Shown here in pieces: positions 7,118 to 16,531 of a stretch of DNA of 35,889 nucleotides. The DNA lies in NCBI GenBank assembly GCA_964342745.1, contig CAYFFW010000014.1, positions 1-35,889 of the forward strand, read 5' to 3'. The DNA is from AEGEAN-183 sp964342745. GTDB lineage: Bacteria; Pseudomonadota; Gammaproteobacteria; Magnimaribacterales; Magnimaribacteraceae. A program made the translations under genes and the position numbers. The notes below the pieces were generated by a model that saw nothing but the letters and a program-made list of their open reading frames with translations, was not told where the DNA came from and did no database searches. Each line of letters starts with the position of its first letter. Positions within the stretch are counted from its first letter, which is position 1.

Positions 7118-9697
7118 ATGCTTGAAGAATATAGAAAACATGAAGAAGAAAGACGCGCTCAAGGTATACCTGCGCTTGCTTTAAGTACCGAGCAGGTTGT
7201 AGATCTAATTGAATTAATAAAAAACCCTCCAGAAGGTGAGGAAGAAACTTTATTAAATCTCCTAACTAATCAAATTCCTGCAGGTGTAGATCAGGCTGCA
7301 TATGTTAAGGCGGCATTCTTAGCAGATGTTGCTCAAAGCAATATTTCAACATCATTAATTTCTAGTGAATCTGCTACAGAGCTCTTAGGAACCATGCTAG
7401 GAGGTTACAACATTCAACCTTTGATTAAGCTTTTAGATAATGACCAAGTGGGTGATTTTGCAGTAGAGGCACTATCAAACACTCTTTTAATTTTTGATGC
7501 TTTCTATGACATATTTGAGCTATCAAAAAAAAATGCACGAGCAAAAAAAGTTATTAACTCCTGGGCAGAAGCAGAATGGTTCCTCAATAAGCCTGCTGTA
7601 CCTGATTGTATTAGTGCGAAGGTTTTAAAGGTTGAAGGAGAGATAAATACTGATGACTTATCTCCAGGCCCTGAAGCTTGGTCAAGACCAGATATACCAC
7701 TTCATGCTCTATCAATGTTAAAAAACACTGATTTTGTTGAACCAATAACCACTATTAATACACTGGAAGAATCAGGACTTCCTGTTGCTTTTGTAGGAGA
7801 TATTGTTGGAACAGGGTCATCTAGAAAATCTGCTACTAATTCTCTTCTTTGGCACATTGGGGATGACATACCCTATATTCCGAATAAAAGAACAGGGGGT
7901 ATCTGTCTTGGTGGAAAAATAGCACCAATTTTCTTCAACACTCTAGAAGACTCAGGGACATTAGCTATTGAATGTGATGTTACAAAAATGGAATTAGGAG
8001 ACACAATAGATATCTATCCACACGAGGGTAAAGTTTGTTCTAATAATTCAGGAAAGGAATTAGCTAACTTCTCTTTAAAGAACCCCACCCTACTTGATGA
8101 AGTGAGGGCTGGAGGAAGAATACCTTTAATTATCGGCAGATCCTTAACAGATAGAACAAGAGAAAACCTTTCTCAGCAAGGTCCAACGGTTTTTATCAGG
8201 CCAGAGAGTCAAAAGAAGAGCGATAAAGGGTTTACTTTGGCACAAAAAATGGTTGGAAGGGCTTGTGGAGTAGAAGGTATTAGACCTGGTACTTACTGTG
8301 AACCTAGACTCTCTACTGTGGGCAGTCAAGACACAACAGGGCCTATGACAAGAGATGAACTTAAAGAGCTTGCTTGCTTAGGCTTTTCAGCTGATTTAGT
8401 AATGCAATCATTTTGTCACACTGTTGCTTATCCAAAACCTTCGGACATTGAAACTCACCATACCCTACCTGACTTTATACAAACAAGAGGTGGAGTTTCT
8501 CTCAAACCTGGAGACGGAATAATTCATTCTTGGATGAATAGGATGTTGCTTCCTGACAAAGTAGGAACCGGTGGAGACTCTCACACCAGATTTCCATTGG
8601 GAATAAGTTTCCCTGCAGGTTCAGGCTTAGTTGCGTTTGGAGCAACTCTTGGTTCAATGCCTTTAGATATGCCAGAATCAGTACTAGTTAAATTTACTGG
8701 GACAATGCAACCTGGAATTACATTAAGAGATTTAGTAAATGCGATACCTTATGCTGCATTAAAATCTGGTAACTTAACTCTTGAAAAGGAAGGTAAAATT
8801 AATGTTTTTTCTGGAAGATGCCTAGAAATTGAAGGCTTGCCAGACTTAAAAGTTGAACAAGCGTTTGAGCTATCAGATGCATCTGCTGAAAGATCCTCAT
8901 CTGGATGTACTATCAAACTAAACAAAGAACCGATTATTGAATATCTGAACTCAAATATAGTTTTAATGAGGTGGCTTATTTCTGAAGGTTACGGAGATGA
9001 ACGAACTATTGAAAGAAGAGCCCAAGCTATGGAAGCATGGTTAGAGAACCCAGAGCTACTTGAGGCAGATGAAGATGCTGAATATGCAGCCGTAATTGAA
9101 ATAAATCTAGATGACATAAAAGAACCACTCTTAGCATGTCCGAATGATCCAGATGACATTAAGCCTTTATCAGAAGTTTCAAATACCAAAATTGATGAAG
9201 TTTTTATAGGGTCTTGCATGACGAATATTGGCCATTTTAGAGCAGCGGGTAATCTCTTAAAAAAGACTAAAGAAGTTCCTACAACTTTATGGATAGTTCC
9301 ACCTACTAAGATGGATGAACACCAATTAATTGAAGAAAATTATTATGAAATTTTTAAGAACTCTGGAGCCAGAACTGAAGTGCCCGGATGCTCATTGTGC
9401 ATGGGCAATCAAGCTCGTGTAGAAGACAATGCAACCGTTGTCTCTACTTCAACAAGAAATTTCCCTAATAGACTTGGGAAAGGAGCAGATGTATTTCTTG
9501 CTTCTGCTGAATTAGCTGCCATATCTTCAATACTTGGCTACTTGCCTTCAACAGAAGAATATCAAAAGTACATGGAAGAAATAAACACAATGGGGCCTGA
9601 AGTTTATAGGTATCTCAATTTCCACGAAATTGCCTCTTATAAGGAGGCTGCTGAGAATGCTGTATTACCGTCAATTACTATAGAAACTGCCAAATAA
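7118..9697 (+). CDS. acnB: Bifunctional aconitate hydratase 2 / 2-methylisocitrate dehydratase
   Basis: AcnB, 859 residues (E. coli 865). It interconverts citrate and isocitrate in the TCA cycle and in the known family also hydrates 2-methyl-cis-aconitate. The N-terminal HEAT-like domain, the swivelling domain and the Fe-S catalytic domain appear in the B-type order. Cluster cysteines are C700 (in GSCMTN), C758 and C761 (in PGCSLC), spaced as in the E. coli protein. It is monocistronic and ends 11 bp from convergent purF. Because the prp cluster here has no acnD/prpF, this enzyme is the natural candidate for the missing methylcitrate-cycle step. Confidence 0.97.
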   Translation: MLEEYRKHEEERRAQGIPALALSTEQVVDLIELIKNPPEGEEETLLNLLTNQIPAGVDQAAYVKAAFLADVAQSNISTSLISSESATELLGTMLGGYNIQPLIKLLDNDQVGDFAVEALSNTLLIFDAFYDIFELSKKNARAKKVINSWAEAEWFLNKPAVPDCISAKVLKVEGEINTDDLSPGPEAWSRPDIPLHALSMLKNTDFVEPITTINTLEESGLPVAFVGDIVGTGSSRKSATNSLLWHIGDDIPYIPNKRTGGICLGGKIAPIFFNTLEDSGTLAIECDVTKMELGDTIDIYPHEGKVCSNNSGKELANFSLKNPTLLDEVRAGGRIPLIIGRSLTDRTRENLSQQGPTVFIRPESQKKSDKGFTLAQKMVGRACGVEGIRPGTYCEPRLSTVGSQDTTGPMTRDELKELACLGFSADLVMQSFCHTVAYPKPSDIETHHTLPDFIQTRGGVSLKPGDGIIHSWMNRMLLPDKVGTGGDSHTRFPLGISFPAGSGLVAFGATLGSMPLDMPESVLVKFTGTMQPGITLRDLVNAIPYAALKSGNLTLEKEGKINVFSGRCLEIEGLPDLKVEQAFELSDASAERSSSGCTIKLNKEPIIEYLNSNIVLMRWLISEGYGDERTIERRAQAMEAWLENPELLEADEDAEYAAVIEINLDDIKEPLLACPNDPDDIKPLSEVSNTKIDEVFIGSCMTNIGHFRAAGNLLKKTKEVPTTLWIVPPTKMDEHQLIEENYYEIFKNSGARTEVPGCSLCMGNQARVEDNATVVSTSTRNFPNRLGKGADVFLASAELAAISSILGYLPSTEEYQKYMEEINTMGPEVYRYLNFHEIASYKEAAENAVLPSITIETAK

Positions 9698-9708
9698 CTA
9701 ACTATTTT

Positions 9709-11187
9709 TTAATTTAACTTCCTTGCTTTTTTATCATCACTTCTCGTTTCTTCTAATTTCTCTAGATAACTTTTATCTATATCAGCAGTAATATATTTCC
9801 CATCGAATACGGAGCATTCAAATTGCTGTATATTTTTATTTCCTTTTCTTGCAGACTCTATGAGATCTTCTAGATCTTGATAAATCAGCCAATCTGCCCC
9901 TATAAGCTCACTTATCTCTTCTTCCGTCCTGTTATGGGCAATTAACTCAGTAGTTGCAGCCATATCTATTCCGTAAACATTCTGGTATCTAATTGGAGGG
10001 GATGCTGAAGCAAAATAAACTTTTTTTGCACCTGCGGATCTTGCCATTTCAATTATTTGCCTGCTAGTGGTTCCTCTAACTATAGAATCGTCAACCAATA
10101 AAACAACTTTATTTTTAAATTCAAATTCAATTGGGTTTAGTTTTTGTCTTACTGATTTCTCTCTCTTTTCTTGAAAAGGCATAATAAAAGTTCTACCTAT
10201 ATAACGGTTTTTTACAAAACCTTCTGTATATTTCAGTCCTAAAGTATTTGCTAACTGAAGGGCTGATGTAGTGCTACTTTCGGGAATGGGAATGACTACA
10301 TCAATATCATGGTCAGGTTTTAATTTAACAACTTTCTTAGCTAAAGCTTCTCCCATTCTCATTCTAGACTTGTGAACAGAAATATTATCAATCACAGCAT
10401 CGGGCCTAGCTAGATATACGTATTCAAAAATGCAAGGTGTGTGAATGGGGTTATCTATACAAGCCTCTCTAAACATTTCTCCTTCTTTACTTATGAATAC
10501 AGCCTCTCCAGGATCTATATCTCCAATTAAGTTAAACCCTAGAGTATCTAAAACAGTGCTTTCAGAAGCCATCATGTAGTCAGGTCTTAACAAATCATTT
10601 TCTCTTGATCCAAGAATCAATGGCCTAATGCCAAAGGGATCTCTGAAGCCCACAATTCCCACTCCATTAATCATAAAAATAACTGAATAGGCTCCTCTAA
10701 CTCTCTTATGAGTTGCTTTGACAGCCCTGAAGACCTCTTCTTGAGTTAGAGTTGATGTCCCTTGTTTCTGAAGTTCATGAGCAAAAACATTTAATAGAAC
10801 TTCACTATCTGAATCGGTACTAAGGAATCTAAGATTTTTATTGGTCAAAACCTCACTAATCTCATCTTTATTAGTAAGATTGCCATTATGAGAAACACTA
10901 ATACCATATGGTGAGTTTACATACATAGGTTGAGCTAATTCACGGTCTTGACTTCCAGCAGTTGGATATCTCAAGTGCCCTATTCCCATTGATCCTCTCA
11001 ATCTGATCATATGTGTGTCTCTAAAAACATCCCTGACCAAACCCAATTGTTTTCTAATATGAAATTTATCTTGATCACAAGTTGCTATTCCAGCAGCATC
11101 TTGGCCTCTGTGCTGTAAAACAGTTAGAGCATCATAAATCACCGGAGATACTTCCGATTTACTTACAACTCCTACTACCCCACACAT
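9709..11187 (-). CDS. purF: Amidophosphoribosyltransferase
   Basis: First committed enzyme of purine synthesis: it transfers the glutamine amide nitrogen to PRPP. Translation begins MCGVVGVV, so Cys2 becomes the N-terminal nucleophile after Met removal, with no propeptide. This is the E. coli-like, non-Fe-S type. The PRPP loop VVLLVDDSIVRGTTS contains D366-D367. The length of 492 is normal. It is the last gene of the fourteen-gene minus-strand array and follows cvpA by 13 bp, the classical cvpA-purF pair. Confidence 0.97.
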   Translation of the reverse strand: MCGVVGVVSKSEVSPVIYDALTVLQHRGQDAAGIATCDQDKFHIRKQLGLVRDVFRDTHMIRLRGSMGIGHLRYPTAGSQDRELAQPMYVNSPYGISVSHNGNLTNKDEISEVLTNKNLRFLSTDSDSEVLLNVFAHELQKQGTSTLTQEEVFRAVKATHKRVRGAYSVIFMINGVGIVGFRDPFGIRPLILGSRENDLLRPDYMMASESTVLDTLGFNLIGDIDPGEAVFISKEGEMFREACIDNPIHTPCIFEYVYLARPDAVIDNISVHKSRMRMGEALAKKVVKLKPDHDIDVVIPIPESSTTSALQLANTLGLKYTEGFVKNRYIGRTFIMPFQEKREKSVRQKLNPIEFEFKNKVVLLVDDSIVRGTTSRQIIEMARSAGAKKVYFASASPPIRYQNVYGIDMAATTELIAHNRTEEEISELIGADWLIYQDLEDLIESARKGNKNIQQFECSVFDGKYITADIDKSYLEKLEETRSDDKKARKLN

Positions 11188-11200
11188 AGAGTTTATAAGT

Positions 11201-11722
11201 TTATAACGATGAAGGAAAAGTTACATTCTCTTTATTTAATAAAATTATAGATTCAATCTCCCATTCATTAAATAAAGGTTGTCCAAATTCAATGGCTTTA
11301 CCAGTGACCTCTTTAGAAAAAGAGTCTTTCCACCAACTTTGAGCTTCAAGATATCCAGAGGCCAATATAAACACGCTTAATAAGATAGCAGTGGCTTTAA
11401 CTGAACCAAAAATAAAACCTAAACACCTATCTAAAATACCTAAACCAATTAGACCTATTACTCTGGAAATGAAAGAACCTAAAAGCTTTAAGATAACAAA
11501 AGAGATTAAAAAAATAAGCACAAAAGACAATGCAGTTTTTAATTGTGTATTTGTTGAAATGTTCTCTAAATATGGGAATAGTATAGGACCGAAATACCAT
11601 GCTCCAAATAAGGAAACCACCCAGGCTGCTAAAGAAAATAATTCTTTGGTCAAACCATTAATTAAACCTGCTACTCCTAAGCCAATAATTAGACCCAAAG
11701 AAATCCAATCAACTATAAGCAT
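11201..11722 (-). CDS. cvpA: CvpA family inner-membrane protein
   Basis: A 173-residue integral membrane protein with four hydrophobic segments (about 4-22, 27-48, 60-85 and 98-124). This matches CvpA, known from colicin V production and envelope homeostasis; its molecular role is unsettled. Position between folC and purF is conserved in gammaproteobacteria. Its ATG directly abuts the folC stop codon. The dedD gene (SPOR domain) that often lies between folC and cvpA in relatives is absent. Confidence 0.93.
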   Translation of the reverse strand: MLIVDWISLGLIIGLGVAGLINGLTKELFSLAAWVVSLFGAWYFGPILFPYLENISTNTQLKTALSFVLIFLISFVILKLLGSFISRVIGLIGLGILDRCLGFIFGSVKATAILLSVFILASGYLEAQSWWKDSFSKEVTGKAIEFGQPLFNEWEIESIILLNKENVTFPSSL

Positions 11723-12991
11723 CTAAGCAACTGACCTTAAGGACTCTAAGGCTGGAAAGGCTTCAGCCACCGTATAAAAAGAACCAAAAATTAAGACCAA
11801 TCCGTTATTATCAAAATCTTCATTGGCTTCAAAACAAGCTTTAGCTACGCTCTCTGTAATAATAACTTCCTTTGAACTTCTAGAAATCACAGCTTCGGAG
11901 AGTTTTTCAGCATCCATTGCTCTTTTAATTCTTGGTGAGGTTACATACCATTTATTAATCCTATGAACTAAAGGTTCTAGAATCGAATAAATATCCTTAT
12001 CTGACATAACTCCTAAGACTGCAGTTATTGGTAAGTTTCTATCAAAATTTCTATCAATAAATGAAGCTAAATATTTAGCAGAAGATTCATTATGACTAAC
12101 GTCTAAAAGATATCTTTTATCTATAAGTTCACATCTACCTTTTAAATTTAAGCCATTAAAGACTTCATCTATATCAATATTCTGATCTTTTTCTAATAAT
12201 AAATAAGCTGTAATAGCACAAGATATACTGCTTACTGAGAAATTATTTAGTGTTATATCTTGGTAAGAAAATCCATTACAACTTTCAAAATAGAAAGACC
12301 ATTTCTTATTCTTATCGTCTACTTGATAAACAAATTCTTTGCCAATCTGGAAAATTTCGGTCTGCATTTCCTTTGCCTTCTGTATAACACTGCTTGGAAT
12401 ATTGTGTTGTCCAAGAATAATTGTCTTTCTAAACTTAAATATATCTGCTTTTTCTTTTCCTATTAACTCTCGGTCTTCACCAAGCCATTCTTGGTGATCT
12501 AATTCCACATTAGTCAAAATAGCAATATCTGAATCGACGATATTGACTGGATCCAGTCTACCCCCCAGTCCAATTTCTAAAACCATGTAATCTACATTGT
12601 ATTTATTAAAGATTATTAATGCAGCTAAGGTAGAAAAGTCAAAATAAGTCAGATTTTGTGAGCCTCTAGCCTCATTAATTAACTTAAAACTTTCTACTAT
12701 TAACTCATCAGAGACTGATTCTCCATTTATTTTAATCCTCTCGTTGTAATGAAATAAATGAGGTGAAGTAAAGGTACCTACAGTTTTATTATTATCAATT
12801 AAAAGTCGACTTAGAATTTCAACAGTTGTTCCTTTTCCGTTTGTTCCTCCAACTACTACAACTTTTGCATTAAGATCTGGTTTGACAATCTCCTTATATA
12901 TAGTCTTTATTCTTTCTAGCCCCACATTAATTTCTTTAAGGCCTAAACTTTGTATGTAATCCAACCAAAACTCTAATGAATCTTCTTTCAT
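11723..12991 (-). CDS. folC: Bifunctional folylpolyglutamate synthase / dihydrofolate synthase
   Basis: Mur-ligase-like ATP-dependent enzyme that adds glutamate to dihydropteroate and to tetrahydrofolate. The P-loop GGTNGKGTT is at 48-56, and FTSPHLFHYNERIKING (about 75-90) and the GGRLDPVN segment are typical. The length of 422 matches the E. coli enzyme. It starts 2 bp after the accD stop and ends directly before cvpA, so it is surely in the same transcript. Confidence 0.96.
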   Translation of the reverse strand: MKEDSLEFWLDYIQSLGLKEINVGLERIKTIYKEIVKPDLNAKVVVVGGTNGKGTTVEILSRLLIDNNKTVGTFTSPHLFHYNERIKINGESVSDELIVESFKLINEARGSQNLTYFDFSTLAALIIFNKYNVDYMVLEIGLGGRLDPVNIVDSDIAILTNVELDHQEWLGEDRELIGKEKADIFKFRKTIILGQHNIPSSVIQKAKEMQTEIFQIGKEFVYQVDDKNKKWSFYFESCNGFSYQDITLNNFSVSSISCAITAYLLLEKDQNIDIDEVFNGLNLKGRCELIDKRYLLDVSHNESSAKYLASFIDRNFDRNLPITAVLGVMSDKDIYSILEPLVHRINKWYVTSPRIKRAMDAEKLSEAVISRSSKEVIITESVAKACFEANEDFDNNGLVLIFGSFYTVAEAFPALESLRSVA

Positions 12992-12993
12992 TA

Positions 12994-13857
12994 TTAAACT
13001 GAAGTTTTATTTAGAAGGTTTTGAAGTAATCTATTTACTGTGGTTCTTAGATCTTTTCTATGAACTATCATATCAATAGCTCCATGTTCGAGTAAAAACT
13101 CGCTTCTTTGAAAGCCTTCTGGTAATTGCACTTTTAAGGTCTGTTCTATCACCCTAGGACCAGTAAAGCCTACCAATGCTTTGGGTTCAGCAATATTTAT
13201 ATCTCCTAACATAGCTAGGCTAGCAGCAACTCCACCATAAATTGGATCAATCATTATTGATATATAAGGCAAACCTTGATCTTTTAGTTTTTTTATAACG
13301 GCACTAGTCTTTGCCATCTGGTAAAGAGAAACTAAAGATTCTTGCATCCTAGCTCCTCCGCTAGTAGAAAAACAAACAAAAGGGAGTTTATTCTTTATTG
13401 CATGGTCAACTCCTTCCACGAACTTTTGACCAACTACTGATCCCATTGACCCGCCCATAAACCTAAATTCAAAAGCAGCTGCTACCAAAGGAAGTTTCAG
13501 TAAGGAGCCATGCTTAACAACTATGGCTTCTTTTTCTTCGCTATTTCCTTCTGCATCATTAATTCTTTCTTTATAACGTTTTGTGTCCTTAAATTTAAGC
13601 CAGTCAGTAGGGCTCATATCAGAAGAAATCTCTACTTGATTTTCAGGGTCCAAGAATTGATTAAGTCTTTTTCTTGCTCCTATTCTAATATGATGGTCAC
13701 ATTTAGAGCAGACATAAAGACTAGCTTCGAGTTCTGGAACATAAAGTATAACGCTGCAACCTGTACAAGTTTGCCAAAGACCTTCGGGTACAGAAGATTT
13801 CTTTGACGTTCCTTTTTTTATAAAAGAAGGAAGAATTTTGTCAAACCAGTTAGCCAT
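12994..13857 (-). CDS. accD: Acetyl-CoA carboxylase carboxyltransferase subunit beta
   Basis: Beta subunit of the carboxyltransferase half of acetyl-CoA carboxylase (287 residues), which makes malonyl-CoA for fatty acid synthesis. An N-terminal zinc ribbon has C31, C34, C50 and C53. The crotonase-like carboxyltransferase core follows, with FSTSGGARMQES and the GGVAASLAMLGD region. The partner accA is not in this window. It lies 7 bp after trpA and 2 bp before folC. The accD-folC order is the conserved one. Confidence 0.97.
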   Translation of the reverse strand: MANWFDKILPSFIKKGTSKKSSVPEGLWQTCTGCSVILYVPELEASLYVCSKCDHHIRIGARKRLNQFLDPENQVEISSDMSPTDWLKFKDTKRYKERINDAEGNSEEKEAIVVKHGSLLKLPLVAAAFEFRFMGGSMGSVVGQKFVEGVDHAIKNKLPFVCFSTSGGARMQESLVSLYQMAKTSAVIKKLKDQGLPYISIMIDPIYGGVAASLAMLGDINIAEPKALVGFTGPRVIEQTLKVQLPEGFQRSEFLLEHGAIDMIVHRKDLRTTVNRLLQNLLNKTSV

Positions 13858-13864
13858 AGTTAAT

Positions 13865-14656
13865 TTAACTTAATCCTTCCAAGAGATTTTTAATTTTAAT
13901 TGATAAATGATTTCCTATCTCGTCTTTATTGCCTCCCATAATATCAACTAAAGCACTTCCAACTACCACTCCATCTGCTAAATTCCTCATTGTTGAAGCT
14001 GATTTACCGTCTTTAATTCCAAAGCCAATTACAATCGGTAAATCTGTTAATTCTTTTAACTTACTAACTCTGTTTTTTACTTCCACAGGATTTATAGAAT
14101 TTGCTCCAGTTATACCTTTGAGTGATATGTAATAAATATAACCTGATGCTTTACTACATATCTTTCTAATTCTTGATTCCTCTGTGGTTGGGGCTATAAG
14201 CCTAATAAGATCAATACCGTTCTGGCTTGTGTGTTCAGAAAATTGTTCACTTTCTTCTAGAGGCATATCGACAATCAAGATTCCATCCACCCCGCTTTCT
14301 TTTGCTTTAATTGAAAAGGACTTACTTCCAATAGCCTCAAAAGTATTCATATAACCCATGAGAACTACAGGTGTTTTTTCATCTTTTTCTCGAAAAGTAT
14401 TAACCAATTCAAGAGTTTGAATTAAAGAAATATTATTTGATAAAGCTCTTTCGTGTCCTTTTTGTATAGAAGGCCCTTCGGCCATTGGATCAGAGAAAGC
14501 AACTCCTAACTCAAGAACATGAACTCCTTCCTTCACCATTAGATGCATTGCTTCAAGGGTAGTTGATATATCAGGATCTCCTGAAACAATATAACCAACC
14601 AAAGCTTTTTTCCTTAGCTTGGCTAAATCTGAAAAAATACCCTCAATCCGTCCCAT
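13865..14656 (-). CDS. trpA: Tryptophan synthase alpha chain
   Basis: Cleaves indole-3-glycerol phosphate to indole and glyceraldehyde-3-phosphate, passing indole to TrpB. I choose the ATG at 14656, which overlaps the trpB stop as TGATG; a TTG one codon earlier is also open. With this start, catalytic Glu49 falls exactly at 49 in LELGV. The position of the catalytic Asp60 of the Salmonella enzyme reads Glu (SDPMAEGP, E60), a conservative change worth noting. The phosphate-binding loops (GFGIKDG and VVGSAL) are intact. The gene is translationally coupled to trpB, as expected for the alpha2beta2 complex. Confidence 0.96.
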   Translation of the reverse strand: MGRIEGIFSDLAKLRKKALVGYIVSGDPDISTTLEAMHLMVKEGVHVLELGVAFSDPMAEGPSIQKGHERALSNNISLIQTLELVNTFREKDEKTPVVLMGYMNTFEAIGSKSFSIKAKESGVDGILIVDMPLEESEQFSEHTSQNGIDLIRLIAPTTEESRIRKICSKASGYIYYISLKGITGANSINPVEVKNRVSKLKELTDLPIVIGFGIKDGKSASTMRNLADGVVVGSALVDIMGGNKDEIGNHLSIKIKNLLEGLS

Positions 14657-15861
14657 CAAAGTTCAATGCCTTCTAACTCAGCAACAGTGTTTATATCCTT
14701 ATCTCCCCTTCCTGAGACGTTTACTACAATTACCTTTTCAGAGTCCATTTTTGGAGCTATTTTCTTTACATAAGCTAATGCATGGGCAGTCTCTAAAGCT
14801 GGCATTATTCCCTCAATTAAAGTTAATTCTTTAAAAGCATCAAGAGCTTCTTGATCATTTGCCGTAGTGTATTGTGCTCTTCCAATATCTTTTAACCAAG
14901 AATGTTCTGGGCCCACTCCAGGATAATCTAACCCTGCAGATATAGAATGAGTATTCTGAATTTGACCATCTTTATCCTGCATGAGATAAGTTCTCATTCC
15001 ATGTAAAACACCTTCACTACCTGCATTTAAAGGGGCTGCATGTTTACCAGTGTCTAAGCCTAATCCTCCAGCCTCAACACCAACTAAGCTAGTAGACGTA
15101 ATATCTAAGAAAGGGTAAAAAAGACCCATTGCATTTGAACCTCCTCCTACACAAGCTATTAATAAGTCAGGCATCTTACCTGTTTGTTTTTTGCTCTGTT
15201 CTAAAACCTCTTTGCCAACTATGGAATTAAAATCTCTGACAATCTCTGGATAAGGATGAGGCCCTGCAACACTTCCTATAATGTAGTAAGTATCATCAAT
15301 ATTTGTTACCCAGTCTCTCATTGCTTCATTCATCGCATCTTTAAGAGTTTTAGTACCTGAATTAACAGAAATTACTTCTGCACCCAAAATTTTTATTCTA
15401 TAAACATTTAAAGATTGTCTTTTTATATCTTCCTCACCCATATAGATTACACATTTCATGCCATGTCTAGCTGCTACAGTTGCAGTTGCTACTCCATGTT
15501 GCCCTGCACCTGTTTCTGCAATTATTCTTGTTTTTCCCATATGCTTTGCTAAAAGTATTTGACCTACAGTATTGTTTATCTTATGGGCACCTGTGTGATT
15601 AAGGTCTTCTCTTTTAAGGTATATCTTGGCACCTCCTAGTTGAAGCGACCAACGCTCAGCAAAATATAAAGGCGAGGGCCTGCCTACAAATTTATCCAAG
15701 TCATCCTTTACTTCAGCAGTAAAGTCTTTGTTATTTTTAATGGTATTGTATTTTTGAGCTAATTCTTCTAAAGCGGGCACTAAAGTTTCAGCTACATAGA
15801 CTCCTCCATAAGCCCCAAAACGTCCATTTGAGTCTGGTAATTTTGTGCCTTTCTTAGACAT
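14656..15861 (-). CDS. trpB: Tryptophan synthase beta chain
   Basis: PLP enzyme that joins indole and serine to make tryptophan. The PLP lysine is K94 in HTGAHKINN, and the phosphate-binding glycine stretch GGGSNAMG is present. The length of 401 is normal. Its start overlaps the end of trpF by 8 bp and its stop overlaps the trpA start, so trpF-trpB-trpA form one coupled block inserted between truA and accD. Confidence 0.97.
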   Translation of the reverse strand: MSKKGTKLPDSNGRFGAYGGVYVAETLVPALEELAQKYNTIKNNKDFTAEVKDDLDKFVGRPSPLYFAERWSLQLGGAKIYLKREDLNHTGAHKINNTVGQILLAKHMGKTRIIAETGAGQHGVATATVAARHGMKCVIYMGEEDIKRQSLNVYRIKILGAEVISVNSGTKTLKDAMNEAMRDWVTNIDDTYYIIGSVAGPHPYPEIVRDFNSIVGKEVLEQSKKQTGKMPDLLIACVGGGSNAMGLFYPFLDITSTSLVGVEAGGLGLDTGKHAAPLNAGSEGVLHGMRTYLMQDKDGQIQNTHSISAGLDYPGVGPEHSWLKDIGRAQYTTANDQEALDAFKELTLIEGIMPALETAHALAYVKKIAPKMDSEKVIVVNVSGRGDKDINTVAELEGIEL

Positions 15862-16480
15862 TAAATCTCCTCGCAGAATCTATAAAATGTTTCATTTTCA
15901 TTGGGTCTTTCTTCCCTGGAGAAGATTCTACACCTGAACTTACATCTAATCCTGCACAAGAAGTTAAAGATAATACTTTTTCTACATTATTAAAACTAAG
16001 TCCACCTGCAACTATATAAGGCTTATCATAGTCTTTATCACTTAGGTAACTCCAGTTAAATTCTTCTCCAGTGCCACCGTACTTTTCTGTGCTGTAACTG
16101 TCTAACAAAATCATCCAGGAATTTGAATATTTTTTAAAGCCATCAGTTATATCTTCCTCCTTTGAAACCCTTATAGCTTTAATATATTTCCTGTCAAAAG
16201 ATGAACAAAATTTAGGTGACTCATTACCATGAAATTGAGGAACAATTTTATTAGAAATATTCAAACATGAGCCAACATATTCTTCGCTAGCATCTACAAA
16301 AACCATCACTGGGATAGTTTCTTCAGGTAAGTCTCTTATAATCTTTTCTACTTTTTTATATTTAATATATCTTGGACTACCTTGAAACATAATAAAACCT
16401 AATGCATCAGCTCCTGATGTCACTGCTAACTCAGCATCATCTGCATTAGTTATCCCACAAATTTTTATAAGAAGGCTCAT
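15854..16480 (-). CDS. trpF: Phosphoribosylanthranilate isomerase
   Basis: TIM-barrel enzyme (208 residues) that performs the Amadori rearrangement of phosphoribosylanthranilate in tryptophan synthesis. The N-terminal KICGIT carries the catalytic Cys7. The C-terminal phosphate-binding strand GLDVSSGVESSPGKKD is clear. It stands alone rather than fused to trpC, as is common in Pseudomonas-like bacteria. The 51-bp gap to truA is the largest inside the array, and I see no leader peptide or attenuator in it. Confidence 0.95.
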   Translation of the reverse strand: MSLLIKICGITNADDAELAVTSGADALGFIMFQGSPRYIKYKKVEKIIRDLPEETIPVMVFVDASEEYVGSCLNISNKIVPQFHGNESPKFCSSFDRKYIKAIRVSKEEDITDGFKKYSNSWMILLDSYSTEKYGGTGEEFNWSYLSDKDYDKPYIVAGGLSFNNVEKVLSLTSCAGLDVSSGVESSPGKKDPMKMKHFIDSARRFNV

Positions 16481-16531
16481 GATTATCTCTAAGGTCGCGC
16501 AGTCTATCAGATTTGATCTTACAGGTTCAGA

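Noticed and set aside
9800..9840. Third LexA box near a CTGTATAT sequence in purF
   Set aside because: It lacks the CAG half-site at the required spacing and lies within coding sequence.
11391..11726. Plus-strand open frame (111 codons) opposite cvpA
   Set aside because: It is the mirror of a membrane protein gene: Lys/Pro/Ile-rich, with no family resemblance and no promoter.
14657..14659. TTG as trpA start
   Set aside because: The adjacent ATG (14654-14656) overlaps the trpB stop in the usual TGATG arrangement and puts catalytic Glu at position 49, as in the family.
16481..16531. trp attenuator or leader peptide in the truA-trpF gap
   Set aside because: The gap is only 51 bp, with no start codon followed by Trp codons and no pair of competing hairpins.
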